A DNA stretch of 40,332 nucleotides, from the NCBI GenBank assembly GCA_958445895.1, contig CAUCTV010000010.1, positions 1-40,332 on the forward strand. The letters run 5' to 3'. The translations under genes and the position numbers were made by a program. Positions 26,927-34,492 of the stretch are shown here, piece after piece; within the stretch, counting starts at the first letter, position 1; each line of letters opens with the position of its first letter. The notes beneath the pieces were generated by a model, which was not told where the DNA came from, ran no database searches, and saw only the letters and a list, made by a program, of their open reading frames with translations. This DNA is from an uncultured Collinsella sp. Its GTDB lineage: Bacteria > Actinomycetota > Coriobacteriia > Coriobacteriales > Coriobacteriaceae.

Positions 26927-28012
26927 ATGAGCGACGCGAACGAGCTCATCTCATTTATCGCGTCGATGTCGGGGGAGGGCAACCTTCGCGTCGAGGAGAA
27001 CCTTGGCGAGGGGTATGTCCGCCTCCGCGTTTCGGAGGCCGAGCGGCGCCAGGCAAAGCACGACATTCAGCATGTCGAGGATATCGTCATCGAAATGCTC
27101 CGTAATGCTCGCGATGCCGGCGCCGACAAGGTCTATCTCGCCACGACCAAGGAAGACGGCGTCCGCACGCTTGTCTTTCTGGATAACGGTTCGGGCGTTC
27201 CGCAGGATATGCAAGAGCGAATCTTTGATGCCCGCGTTACCTCCAAGCTCGAGAGCATGAAGATGGACCGTTGGGGCGTTCACGGTCGTGGCATGGCATT
27301 GTTTTCGATCAAGCAGAACACCGATGAGGCCCGTGTGGTCACGTCCGGCGTCGATCTTGGTTCAGCCTTTAAGGTGAGCGTCGCGGCCGACCGCCTCAGT
27401 GAGCGTGCCGATCAGTCCAGCTGGCCCCAGGCCGTCAAGGATGAGGACGGACGTTATGTCTGTGCTCGCGGTCCGCATAATATTATTCGCGCTGCTTGTG
27501 AGTTTGCGCTCGAGGAGTTGCGTGGTTGCGATGTCTATCTTGGTTCTCCGTCCGAGATTGCCGCGACCCTTTATGCTCAGGCGTCAAGCCGGCTTGATAC
27601 GTCTCGTCTCCTGTTCATTGATGACGAGAGCGAGCTTCCGGTTGTCGATCGTTTAGGCCTTGCTTCTGATGCCGAGGACTTTATCCGTATCTGTTCGGGT
27701 TTGGGTCTTGAGATGTCCGAGCGCACGGCCCATCGCATTTTGGCAGGGCAGATTAAGCCTGTTCGCGGTGTGACCGCGCGTCTGCTGCGCGAGCGCGACT
27801 CGTCCTCGCATGCGCCGGCTCCTGTCGATCTCGCGAAGGATCGTCGCGGGCTACGTATTGCTAAGGATGACATGGCACAGTTTTCGCGTGCTGTGGAGCG
27901 CGATTTTAATGACCTTGCTGCCCGGTACTATCTCAACCTTTGCGGCGACCCAAAGATTCGCGTTTCGCGTGATCGAATCACCGTGACCTTTGATCTTGCC
28001 AAAGAGGAATAG
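26927..28012 (+). CDS. Uncharacterised GHKL-type ATPase
   Basis: 361 residues, not matched to a named family. The Bergerat (GHKL) ATP-binding fold is clear: N-box EMLRNARDAGA (56-66), G1 box DNGSGVP (86-92) and G2 box GVHGRGMALFSIKQN (117-131), as in MutL, Hsp90 and histidine kinases. There is no dimerisation/phosphoacceptor domain, receiver or membrane segment. The C-terminal half (about 180-361) has no motif I recognise. The start overlaps nothing but is 1 nt after rny and lacks its own ribosome site, so expression probably depends on rny translation. spoVS follows. It may be an RNA-decay or development-linked ATPase, but that is inference from neighbours alone. Confidence 0.8.
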   Translation: MSDANELISFIASMSGEGNLRVEENLGEGYVRLRVSEAERRQAKHDIQHVEDIVIEMLRNARDAGADKVYLATTKEDGVRTLVFLDNGSGVPQDMQERIFDARVTSKLESMKMDRWGVHGRGMALFSIKQNTDEARVVTSGVDLGSAFKVSVAADRLSERADQSSWPQAVKDEDGRYVCARGPHNIIRAACEFALEELRGCDVYLGSPSEIAATLYAQASSRLDTSRLLFIDDESELPVVDRLGLASDAEDFIRICSGLGLEMSERTAHRILAGQIKPVRGVTARLLRERDSSSHAPAPVDLAKDRRGLRIAKDDMAQFSRAVERDFNDLAARYYLNLCGDPKIRVSRDRITVTFDLAKEE

Positions 28013-28019
28013 TGCCTTT

Positions 28020-28035
28020 ACCGAGTCCACTCGGT
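28020..28035. promoter_or_regulatory. Perfect dyad upstream of spoVS
   Basis: ACCGAGT-CC-ACTCGGT is a 7-bp inverted repeat with a 2-base spacer, 51 bases before the spoVS ATG, immediately followed by TACGAT (28034-28039 overlaps its end), a possible -10. It is more like an operator than a terminator because no T-run follows. Confidence 0.45.
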
Positions 28036-28086
28036 ACGATACAGTTATTGCAGTTAAAACGTACTTTTAAATGCAGGAGTTTCTTC

Positions 28087-28404
28087 ATGGATTGCCTGAA
28101 GGTATCAAGCAAATCATCGCCCGCGTCCGTTGCCGGCGCCATCGCCGGCATGGTCAAGGATGGTGTACCCGTCAACATCCAGTGTGTCGGCGCCGGTGCC
28201 GTCAACCAGGCCATTAAGGCCGTTGCTATCGCGCGCGGTTTTTTGATTCCAACCGGTTTTGATATTTCCTGCGCGCCCGTGTTCTCCGACATCCTCATTA
28301 ACGGGGAGTCGCGCACGGCCATCCGCCTTTCTATCTACGTTCACCAGATCAATCGAGCTGCTATGGATAACGTCGTCATTGATGATGTTAAGCCTGTGGC
28401 ATAG
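28087..28404 (+). CDS. spoVS: Stage V sporulation protein S (SpoVS) homologue
   Basis: 105 residues from ATG 28087 (AGGAG at 28075-28079). It has the compact SpoVS/Alba-like fold signature: LKVSSKSSPASVAGAIAGM, QCVGAGAVNQAIKAVAIARGF and ESRTAIRLSIYV. SpoVS proteins are found in many non-sporulating bacteria and bind nucleic acid or regulate division and development; the molecular role is poorly known. The usual length is about 86 residues, so the C-terminus is extended by some 15-20 residues (HQINRAAMDNVVIDDVKPVA). It sits between rny/GHKL and miaB. Confidence 0.92.
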   Translation: MDCLKVSSKSSPASVAGAIAGMVKDGVPVNIQCVGAGAVNQAIKAVAIARGFLIPTGFDISCAPVFSDILINGESRTAIRLSIYVHQINRAAMDNVVIDDVKPVA

Positions 28405-28449
28405 CTTCTGCTTGCCTTGTTTCGCTCCCCATCGTTAGGACTTATGCAC

Positions 28450-29820
28450 ATGGACCAGCGTTCCGTACGCGATATTCTTGCCGGTAAAACCTACTTTATC
28501 CGCACCTTTGGCTGCCAGATGAATCAGCACGATTCAGAGCGCGTGAGCGGTCTGCTTGATTCGTATGGCTGCCTCATGGCGCTCGATCCCGCGCATGCCG
28601 ATATCGTTGTCTTCATGACGTGCTGCGTGCGCGAGGCCGCCGATACTCGCCTGTACGGTCAGTGCAATTCCTGCAAAAGCCTGCCGCCTTCGCCTTCTGG
28701 CAAGCGCGTGGTTGCCGTTGGTGGCTGCATCGCGCAGCGCGATGGCGAGGGCCTGCTCACCAACGTCGATAACGTCAATGTCATCTTTGGCACGCATTCC
28801 ATCGCGCATGTGGCCGAGCTCATTGCCGAGGCGTTCCTTGATGGCAAGCGTCATATCCGCACCAATGAGCATGAGGATACGGACGCCATGAGCATGCCGT
28901 GGCATCGCGAGACTCAGTATCACGCTTGGGTGCCCATCATGACGGGCTGCAATAATTTTTGCACCTATTGCATCGTGCCGTACGTGCGCGGTCGCGAAAA
29001 GAGCCGCCCCTTCGAGGAGATTGTCGACGAGGTGACCGGTTTGGTGCGCCAGGGCGTGCGTGAGATTACGCTGTTGGGCCAAAACGTTAATTCATATGGT
29101 CGCGATCTGTTTGGCAAGCCGCATTTTGCCGATCTGCTGCGTGCCGTGGGCGATACGGGCGTGGAGCGTATCTTCTTTACGTCTTCGCATCCCAAGGATC
29201 TGCTGCCCGAGACCATCGACGCCATGGCCGAGACATCTGCCGTTATGCCGCAACTGCACCTGGCCGTCCAGTCAGGTTCGACGCGGATCCTCAAAGAGAT
29301 GAATCGTCGTTATACACGCGAGGACTATCTGGGCCTGGTCGATCGCATTCGCAACCGCATGCCCGATATCGCGCTCTCGACCGACATTATCGTTGGCTTC
29401 CCGGGCGAGACTGAAGAAGACTTTGTGCAGACGCTCTCACTTGCCGAGACGGTCCGCTATGCTCAGGCCTATACCTTCATCTATTCCAAGCGCGCCGGTA
29501 CTCCGGCCGCCGAAATTGACGATCCTACGCCGCATGAGGTTATTCTTGAGCGTTTCAACCGCCTGGTTAAGGTTATCGAGACCACGGCACACGAGTATAA
29601 CCAGGGCGAGCTTCATACTGTGGTTCCGGCGCTCATTGAGGGAACGAGTAAAAAGAACGACGCGGTCCTGCTGGGCAAGAGTCCCAAGAATCAGACCGTG
29701 CATGCTCCTATCCCCGAGGGTTACAGCATCGATCAGCTTGTTGGCAAGATCGTTGATGTTGACGTTGACGTTGCCAAGACCTGGTATTTGTCCGGCTCCG
29801 TTGTGGGCGAGCCGCGCTAA
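28450..29820 (+). CDS. miaB: tRNA-2-methylthio-N6-isopentenyladenosine synthase MiaB
   Basis: 456 residues from ATG 28450, which is 9 nt from TAGGA; ATG 28444 is possible but only 3 nt away. Auxiliary-cluster cysteines are Cys22 (FGCQMNQHDSE), Cys58 (TCCVRE) and Cys93 (GGC). The radical-SAM motif is Cys167, Cys171 and Cys174 (CNNFCTYCIVPYVRGREKSR). FGCQMN and IVPYVRGRE are MiaB-specific. A C-terminal TRAM domain follows. It converts i6A37 to ms2i6A37 in tRNAs; the gene for the preceding step, miaA, overlaps its stop by 1 nt. Confidence 0.96.
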   Translation: MDQRSVRDILAGKTYFIRTFGCQMNQHDSERVSGLLDSYGCLMALDPAHADIVVFMTCCVREAADTRLYGQCNSCKSLPPSPSGKRVVAVGGCIAQRDGEGLLTNVDNVNVIFGTHSIAHVAELIAEAFLDGKRHIRTNEHEDTDAMSMPWHRETQYHAWVPIMTGCNNFCTYCIVPYVRGREKSRPFEEIVDEVTGLVRQGVREITLLGQNVNSYGRDLFGKPHFADLLRAVGDTGVERIFFTSSHPKDLLPETIDAMAETSAVMPQLHLAVQSGSTRILKEMNRRYTREDYLGLVDRIRNRMPDIALSTDIIVGFPGETEEDFVQTLSLAETVRYAQAYTFIYSKRAGTPAAEIDDPTPHEVILERFNRLVKVIETTAHEYNQGELHTVVPALIEGTSKKNDAVLLGKSPKNQTVHAPIPEGYSIDQLVGKIVDVDVDVAKTWYLSGSVVGEPR

Positions 29821-30758
29821 TGGCTTCTCCTGGGGCAGGTCTTTCCGCCGTTGCGATCGTCGGTCCGACGGCGGTTGGTAAGAGTGATGTTGCCGACCGT
29901 TTGGCAGCTCGTCTTTCGTCCGAAGTGCTGTCGTGCGATGCGATGCAAATCTATCGCGGCATGGACATCGGTACCGCAAAGATGGCGCCCGATGAGTGCA
30001 CGGTGCCGCTGCGTCTCGTCGACATTGTAGAGCCGGGTGTGGCATATTCTGCTGCGCTTTATCAGGCTGACGCTCGCGCGCATGTTGAACGTCTCCTTGG
30101 TTCGGGTTGCCTGCCGGTTTTTTGCGGAGGTACGGGGCTGTATCTCAAGGCTGCCCTCGATGAGATGGACTTTCCCTCGGGTGAACTTGAGGACGATCGC
30201 CGTGCGGGCTATCAGGAGCTTTTCGAGCGTATTGGCGAGGAAGAGCTGCATGCCCTGCTTGCCGAGCGCGATCCAGAATCGGCTGCTGTTATTCATCCCC
30301 ATAACGTGCGGCGTGTGATTCGCGCGCTTGAGATGCATGATGATGGCGTCTCCTATGCGCAGCAAAAGTCGCAGTTTAGTGTTCCGCACGAGCATTATCA
30401 TGCCCTATGGTTTGGTCTGACGCGTAATCGCGAGGTGCTCTACGAGCGCATTAACCTGCGCGTCGATCTGATGTTTGAGCAGGGTCTTGTCGATGAGGTC
30501 CGCGGTCTTATGGGCCAGGGGCTGGGTGATGCCCTGACGTCGATGCAGGCAATTGGCTATAAAGAGATCATCGATGCTTTCAATGGCGTGATGAGCATGG
30601 ATGAGGCTCGCGAACTCATTAAGATGCGTTCGCGTCGTTATGCCAAGCGTCAGCTTTCGTGGTTTAAGCGTGATGACCGTATCGCGTGGTTTGATATGGA
30701 TGAATGTACGATCGATGAGGTCGTTGAGGATATCCTGCATCGTATTGAGGCTGCCTAA
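29820..30758 (+). CDS. miaA: tRNA dimethylallyltransferase MiaA
   Basis: 312 residues. The P-loop GPTAVGKS is at 15-22, followed by SCDAMQIYRGMDIGTAK, the conserved dimethylallyl/tRNA-binding signature. It transfers the isopentenyl group to A37 of tRNAs reading codons that start with U. The ATG overlaps the miaB stop (TAATG) and its own stop overlaps the hflX ATG, so miaB-miaA-hflX are translationally linked. Confidence 0.97.
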   Translation: MASPGAGLSAVAIVGPTAVGKSDVADRLAARLSSEVLSCDAMQIYRGMDIGTAKMAPDECTVPLRLVDIVEPGVAYSAALYQADARAHVERLLGSGCLPVFCGGTGLYLKAALDEMDFPSGELEDDRRAGYQELFERIGEEELHALLAERDPESAAVIHPHNVRRVIRALEMHDDGVSYAQQKSQFSVPHEHYHALWFGLTRNREVLYERINLRVDLMFEQGLVDEVRGLMGQGLGDALTSMQAIGYKEIIDAFNGVMSMDEARELIKMRSRRYAKRQLSWFKRDDRIAWFDMDECTIDEVVEDILHRIEAA

Positions 30759-32047
30759 TGGCCCGTTTCCCCCTTGTTCCCACGGCACCCGAGCCCGAGC
30801 GTGCCATTTTAGTTGGTGTTGAGTGGTGCGACAATACATGGCCGCTCGATCGCTCGCTTGATGAGCTGGAGCGTCTTGCCCACACAGCTGGTGCCCAGTG
30901 CGTGGCACGCTTGTCGCAGCGTTTGGTAAAGCCGTATCCTAAATCGTTTATCGGTTCCGGTAAGGTTGAAGAGCTGTGCGGCCTGGTGCATCGCATGGAT
31001 GCCGATGTCGTTATTTTTGACGACGACCTGACCCCCTCGCAGCAATCCTATTTGGAGAAAGCCGTGGGCGAGCCGGTAAAGATTATCGATCGTACAGCAC
31101 TGATCCTAGATATCTTTGGCCTGCATGCTCAGACGCGTGAGGGACGCCTGCAGGTACGGCTGGCACAGCTTCAATATTTGTTGCCTCGCCTGCGTGGCAT
31201 GTGGAGCCATCTCGCCAAGGAGCAGACGCGCGGCGGCATCGGCTCACGTTTTGGTCAGGGCGAAAGTCAGCTCGAGGTCGACCGTCGCCTCATTCGTAAT
31301 AAGATCGCTGCGCTTCGTCGTGAGCTCAAGCAGGTTGAACAGCGTCGCGATGTTCAATCCAAGAACCGCATTGAGTCACCGGCGTTTCGCGTCGCGTTAG
31401 CCGGTTATACCAATGCCGGTAAATCGACGTTGCTCAATCGTCTGACCGGCTCTACGGTACTTTCGCAGGACAAGCTGTTTGCTACGCTCGACCCGACGAC
31501 GCGTTCGTATCGCCTGCCCGGCGGTCGCGGCATGACGATTACCGATACCGTCGGCTTTATTCAAAAGCTGCCCCATGGTCTGGTCGATGCCTTTAAATCG
31601 ACGCTGTCCGAGGTTTTGGGTGCCGATCTAATTCTCAAAGTCGTAGATGCGTCTGACGAGGACTATGAGCGGCAGCTGGAGGCTGTCGACCGCGTGCTTG
31701 ATGAGATCGGCGCCGGAGAGCGTTTAACGCTGACCGTATTCAATAAAATCGATCTTCTCGATAGCGTTGATCGATTGAGTTTCCGTCGTCGCTATCCGGA
31801 AGCCGTTCTGTTCTCGGCCCAAACGGGCGAGGGGCTCGACGATCTCGTCGACCGGATTGCTCGCGAGGCAGCTGCCACCGATGTGTTGCTTTCCGCTGAT
31901 ATTCCGTATCGCGAGGGCGCTCTCATCACGCTGGTGCATGAGCAGGGAACCCTTCTGCATGAGGAATATCTCGAGGACGGTGTTCGCATTGTGGCGAAGT
32001 TGCCGGCTCGTATTGCACCGCGGCTCGAGCGTTATCGCACCGAGTAG
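30758..32047 (+). CDS. hflX: Ribosome-associated GTPase HflX
   Basis: 429 residues. The N-terminal HflX domain contains KPYPKSFIGSGKVEEL and VVIFDDDLTPSQQ; a helical linker with RGGIGSRFGQGESQLEVDRR precedes the G domain. G1 is GYTNAGKS (216-223), G3 is DTVGF and G4 is NKID. HflX splits stalled ribosomes, particularly in stress. The ATG overlaps the miaA stop. Its 3' end overlaps the convergent DUF1624 gene by 16 bases (32032-32047), and no terminator is visible between them. Confidence 0.96.
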   Translation: MARFPLVPTAPEPERAILVGVEWCDNTWPLDRSLDELERLAHTAGAQCVARLSQRLVKPYPKSFIGSGKVEELCGLVHRMDADVVIFDDDLTPSQQSYLEKAVGEPVKIIDRTALILDIFGLHAQTREGRLQVRLAQLQYLLPRLRGMWSHLAKEQTRGGIGSRFGQGESQLEVDRRLIRNKIAALRRELKQVEQRRDVQSKNRIESPAFRVALAGYTNAGKSTLLNRLTGSTVLSQDKLFATLDPTTRSYRLPGGRGMTITDTVGFIQKLPHGLVDAFKSTLSEVLGADLILKVVDASDEDYERQLEAVDRVLDEIGAGERLTLTVFNKIDLLDSVDRLSFRRRYPEAVLFSAQTGEGLDDLVDRIAREAAATDVLLSADIPYREGALITLVHEQGTLLHEEYLEDGVRIVAKLPARIAPRLERYRTE

Positions 32048-32736
32048 ACGAGCTCCAAAATGCCCAGAATGATGGGCTGATGCAGCAGATAAAAGGGGAG
32101 TGCGTGACGTCCAAGGCCGGCGAGCACCGGCAGGGGGTTGGCGTAGGCCCAGCTGGGGACGGTCTTATCGATTCCCTGCGCTATGTGTGCGGCGAAGTAT
32201 CCTGCAAGATACATAAAGATAAACGGGATGATGGGGTAGTAATCACCTGAGACAAACCCAGGGCTCGGAAATCCCAGCCACGCCAGGTAGGGGACAGGGT
32301 AGATCGTTTTGGGGATGCTCCAGGTGAGGGCGAACAACACAAGGCATAGGGGCATGCCCCATCTCGCCGTTATCTTCTTAAGGACGGGATCGGTCAACGC
32401 CACGATGCCGGTGCATGCGGCCATGCAGTAGATGATGCCAAAATTAACCGAATCGTCGAATGAGACAAGTGTTGTTGCCAACCAGACAACGAGTGCTGCT
32501 AAGGCGTATTTGGCGGCACGTTTGATATTGTTGCGCGAAAGAGTGCACATCCAACCCGCGATAAACAAAAATACCCAGCTGATGCTGGCGCGCCAGACGT
32601 CTTGAAAGACAGTCTGGGTAAACCAAGGCATATCCCAGCCGTACAGGTAGGCGAGATCATAGCAAGCGTGAAAACCTGCCATAGAAATCATCGTAAACCC
32701 GCGGACGGTATCAAAGACGGTTATGCGTTTTTGCAT
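32032..32736 (-). CDS. DUF1624/heparan-alpha-glucosaminide N-acetyltransferase-like membrane protein
   Basis: 234 residues, mostly hydrophobic, with about six or seven membrane helices. It opens with RITVFDTVRGFTMISMAGFHACYDL, the DUF1624 (HGSNAT catalytic-domain-like) signature including an early histidine, and ends with GRHALPFYLLHQPIIL, a motif shared with membrane acyltransferases. It probably transfers acyl groups across the membrane to an envelope sugar; the substrate is unknown. Its ATG overlaps the lexA stop by 1 nt (TAATG on the minus strand), so it should be produced with LexA. Its 3' end overlaps hflX. Confidence 0.82.
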   Translation of the reverse strand: MQKRITVFDTVRGFTMISMAGFHACYDLAYLYGWDMPWFTQTVFQDVWRASISWVFLFIAGWMCTLSRNNIKRAAKYALAALVVWLATTLVSFDDSVNFGIIYCMAACTGIVALTDPVLKKITARWGMPLCLVLFALTWSIPKTIYPVPYLAWLGFPSPGFVSGDYYPIIPFIFMYLAGYFAAHIAQGIDKTVPSWAYANPLPVLAGLGRHALPFYLLHQPIILGILELVYSVR

Positions 32737-33380
32737 TACGAGAACCGGCGCATCAAGCCGACGACTTTGCCCAGGATAACGGGATTCGTTGCATAGATAG
32801 GTTCCATGGTGTCGTTCTCGGGCTGCAAGCGCACACGCCCCTGCTCCTTGTAGAACGTCTTGACGGTCGCCGAACCATCAATCATGGCCACGACAATTTC
32901 GCCGTTCATGGCACTCTTTTGTTCACGGACGATGATGTAATCGCCATTGAAGATGCCGACATTGATCATTGAGCTCCCATGCACCTCAAGGATAAAGGAA
33001 CCCTGATCAGTGGCGATTTCGGTCGGGATAGTAAACGTGTCTTCGATATTCTGCTCGGCCAGAATGGGAATCCCAGCCGCGACGCGACCAACGAGCGGTA
33101 GCGAGACCGTTCCGCGAGGTGCGGTGGGCTCGTCAGATTTGGAAATTGAGACAGAGGAACCATCCTCGTTAAAGAGTTCCAGGGCGCGCGGCTTGGTGGC
33201 ATCGCGCTTGAGTAGCCCGCGCGCCTCCAGGGCAGAGAGATGGGCGTGCACGGTGCTGGGGGAGGAAAGGCCCACGGCAGAAGCCATCTCGCGCACGCTG
33301 GGCGGATAACCCTTCTCCTGCTGATATTCCTTGATGAAGTCGTAAATTTGCTGCTGACGCTTGGTAATTTTGCGAGCCAT
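32736..33380 (-). CDS. lexA: SOS repressor LexA
   Basis: 214 residues from the ATG at 33378-33380, with AGAGGA 7 nt upstream. An in-frame extension to 33485 passes through the operator region and is rejected. The N-terminal winged helix has GYPPSVREMASAVGLSSPSTVHAHL. The self-cleavage bond is Ala102-Gly103 (RVAAGIPI). The catalytic pair is Ser137 (GSSM) and Lys174 (ATVKTF), 37 residues apart as in E. coli LexA. It represses SOS genes including recA and its own operon. It is divergent from a LysM gene, the same arrangement as in Bacillus and Corynebacterium. Confidence 0.97.
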   Translation of the reverse strand: MARKITKRQQQIYDFIKEYQQEKGYPPSVREMASAVGLSSPSTVHAHLSALEARGLLKRDATKPRALELFNEDGSSVSISKSDEPTAPRGTVSLPLVGRVAAGIPILAEQNIEDTFTIPTEIATDQGSFILEVHGSSMINVGIFNGDYIIVREQKSAMNGEIVVAMIDGSATVKTFYKEQGRVRLQPENDTMEPIYATNPVILGKVVGLMRRFS

Positions 33381-33404
33381 CAAGGCATCCTCTCTACCCA
33401 TGTC

Positions 33405-33416
33405 AAACAAATGTTC
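33405..33416. promoter_or_regulatory. Degenerate LexA box
   Basis: AAAC-AAAT-GTTC differs from GAAC-N4-GTTC at one base, and lies between the lexA ATG and the better boxes. A weak third site is possible. Confidence 0.35.
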
Positions 33417-33425
33417 GAATTTTGC

Positions 33426-33453
33426 TTGACAGGAACAACTGTTCGAAGATAAT
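33426..33453 (+). promoter_or_regulatory. Promoter of the LysM gene with LexA box in the spacer
   Basis: TTGACA (33426-33431), a 16-base spacer and GATAAT (33448-33453). The LexA box GAAC-AACT-GTTC (33433-33444) fills the spacer, as in the recA promoter, so the gene to the right should be switched on by DNA damage. Confidence 0.88.
33433..33444. promoter_or_regulatory. LexA box 1 in the lexA-LysM intergenic region
   Basis: GAACAACTGTTC matches GAAC-N4-GTTC and is followed by G, as in the recA box. Confidence 0.92.
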
Positions 33454-33460
33454 AATAACC

Positions 33461-33472
33461 GAACATTCGTTC
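33461..33472. promoter_or_regulatory. LexA box 2 in the lexA-LysM intergenic region
   Basis: CGAACATTCGTTC (33460-33472) matches CGAAC-N4-GTTC. It lies 28 bases from box 1 (start to start) and downstream of the + promoter -10. It probably helps repress both divergent units. Confidence 0.9.
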
Positions 33473-33540
33473 TCGCGCTAGACATTTTTGTCCGCGCGGC
33501 TTGATAAAACTGTTCTCAGCAAAACACGCGAGAGGAGAAC

Positions 33541-33993
33541 ATGATGAACGCAACGAATATGGTCCAGGGAAACCTCGCCCTTAAGCTCGAGACGCCTGCA
33601 GAACCCACTTTTACGGTTGTTCAGGGTGGCCGCTCCGGCTTTCAGCCTTTGACCGTAAAGCCTGCGCGCAATCAGCAGGCTGTAGTCGCGCCGGCCCGCG
33701 TTGCCCTGAAGGTTCCGACGATTGTCGCCGTCGCCGTTGCGCTTACGCTCTTCTTTGTCCTCGCTACGTCGGTCTTTAGCGCTCGTCATGCCGCGTATGC
33801 CGAGTCCGTTTCCAACGTTACATACGAGACCATTCGCGTTCAGCCTGGCGATTCTCTTTGGTCGCTTGCCGAGGAATATCCAATCGAAGGCCTTTCCACG
33901 CAAGAGACTTCCGACATGATCCGTAACGTCAATCATCTGGAGCATGGTTCGCTCGCCGCCGGTGCGCATCTTAAGGTTCCTGCTCGTTCGTAA
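33541..33993 (+). CDS. SOS-controlled LysM membrane protein (YneA/DivS/ChiZ-like division inhibitor)
   Basis: 150 residues. A hydrophilic N-terminus (1-58) precedes one membrane helix (about 59-80, TIVAVAVALTLFFVLATSVF) and a C-terminal LysM domain (about 95-147, YETIRVQPGDSLWSLAEEY ... HLKVPARS), so the LysM should lie outside the membrane on peptidoglycan. AGAGGAG precedes the ATG. Small TM-LysM proteins divergent from lexA are the SOS division inhibitors YneA (Bacillus), DivS (Corynebacterium) and Rv2719c/ChiZ (Mycobacterium). The promoter contains a LexA box and nrdR follows, as in Corynebacterium. Function is inferred from architecture, position and control. Confidence 0.85.
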   Translation: MMNATNMVQGNLALKLETPAEPTFTVVQGGRSGFQPLTVKPARNQQAVVAPARVALKVPTIVAVAVALTLFFVLATSVFSARHAAYAESVSNVTYETIRVQPGDSLWSLAEEYPIEGLSTQETSDMIRNVNHLEHGSLAAGAHLKVPARS

Positions 33994-34006
33994 TCATTAT
34001 CGCGCT

Positions 34007-34050
34007 GCGCATGGTACCCTTGTTATCGTTTAAGAGGAGGTACCATGCGC
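34007..34050 (+). promoter_or_regulatory. Inverted repeat enclosing the nrdR start codon
   Basis: GCGCATGGTACC (34007-34018) is perfectly complementary to GGTACCATGCGC (34039-34050) with a 20-base loop. The right arm contains the last GG of the ribosome site and the ATG (34045-34047) of nrdR. In RNA this 12-bp stem would hide the start codon. Confidence 0.8.
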
Positions 34051-34488
34051 TGTCCCAAATGCGGCAAGGCACATACCCGCGTCGTTGATTCCCGTATGCA
34101 GGAGTCAAATAACACCATTAAGCGCCGCCGCGAATGTTGCTCGTGTAACTATCGTTTTACAACGTTCGAGCGATGCGAAGACCCAATCGAGGTCATTAAG
34201 TCAGACGGAACCAAGCAGCGGTTCGATCGCAATAAGCTGCTCGTCGGCTTGATGCGCGCCACCATCAAGCGCGATATCGACACTAAGAAGCTCAATGAGA
34301 TTATCGATGACATCGAGGTCGAGCTTCGCTCTCGCACGCTGACGGCCGTCACGTCCCATGAGTTGGGTGACATGGTGCTCAAGCGCTTGGCCAAGATCGA
34401 CAAGGTTGCGTACATCCGTTTTGCCTCGGTCTACCGCGATTTCAAAGACGTCGATGAATTTCTGCAAGAGCTCGACAAGCTAAGGTGA
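34045..34488 (+). CDS. nrdR: Transcriptional repressor NrdR
   Basis: 147 residues. The N-terminal zinc ribbon has Cys3, Cys6, Cys31 and Cys34 (MRCPKCGKAHTRVVDSR ... RRRECCSCNYRFTTFE). An ATP-cone domain follows (about 49-139, VIKSDGTKQRFDRNKLLVGLMRA). NrdR senses ATP/dATP and represses ribonucleotide reductase genes; none of those is in the window. GAGGAGG (34034-34040) is the ribosome site. It follows the LysM gene by 51 bases and precedes dut by 4. Confidence 0.96.
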   Translation: MRCPKCGKAHTRVVDSRMQESNNTIKRRRECCSCNYRFTTFERCEDPIEVIKSDGTKQRFDRNKLLVGLMRATIKRDIDTKKLNEIIDDIEVELRSRTLTAVTSHELGDMVLKRLAKIDKVAYIRFASVYRDFKDVDEFLQELDKLR

Positions 34489-34492
34489 TTCC

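Noticed and set aside
33381..33485. Longer LexA starting at 33485
   Set aside because: The extra residues would be encoded across the LexA boxes; the ATG at 33380 has a good ribosome site and gives the normal N-terminus.
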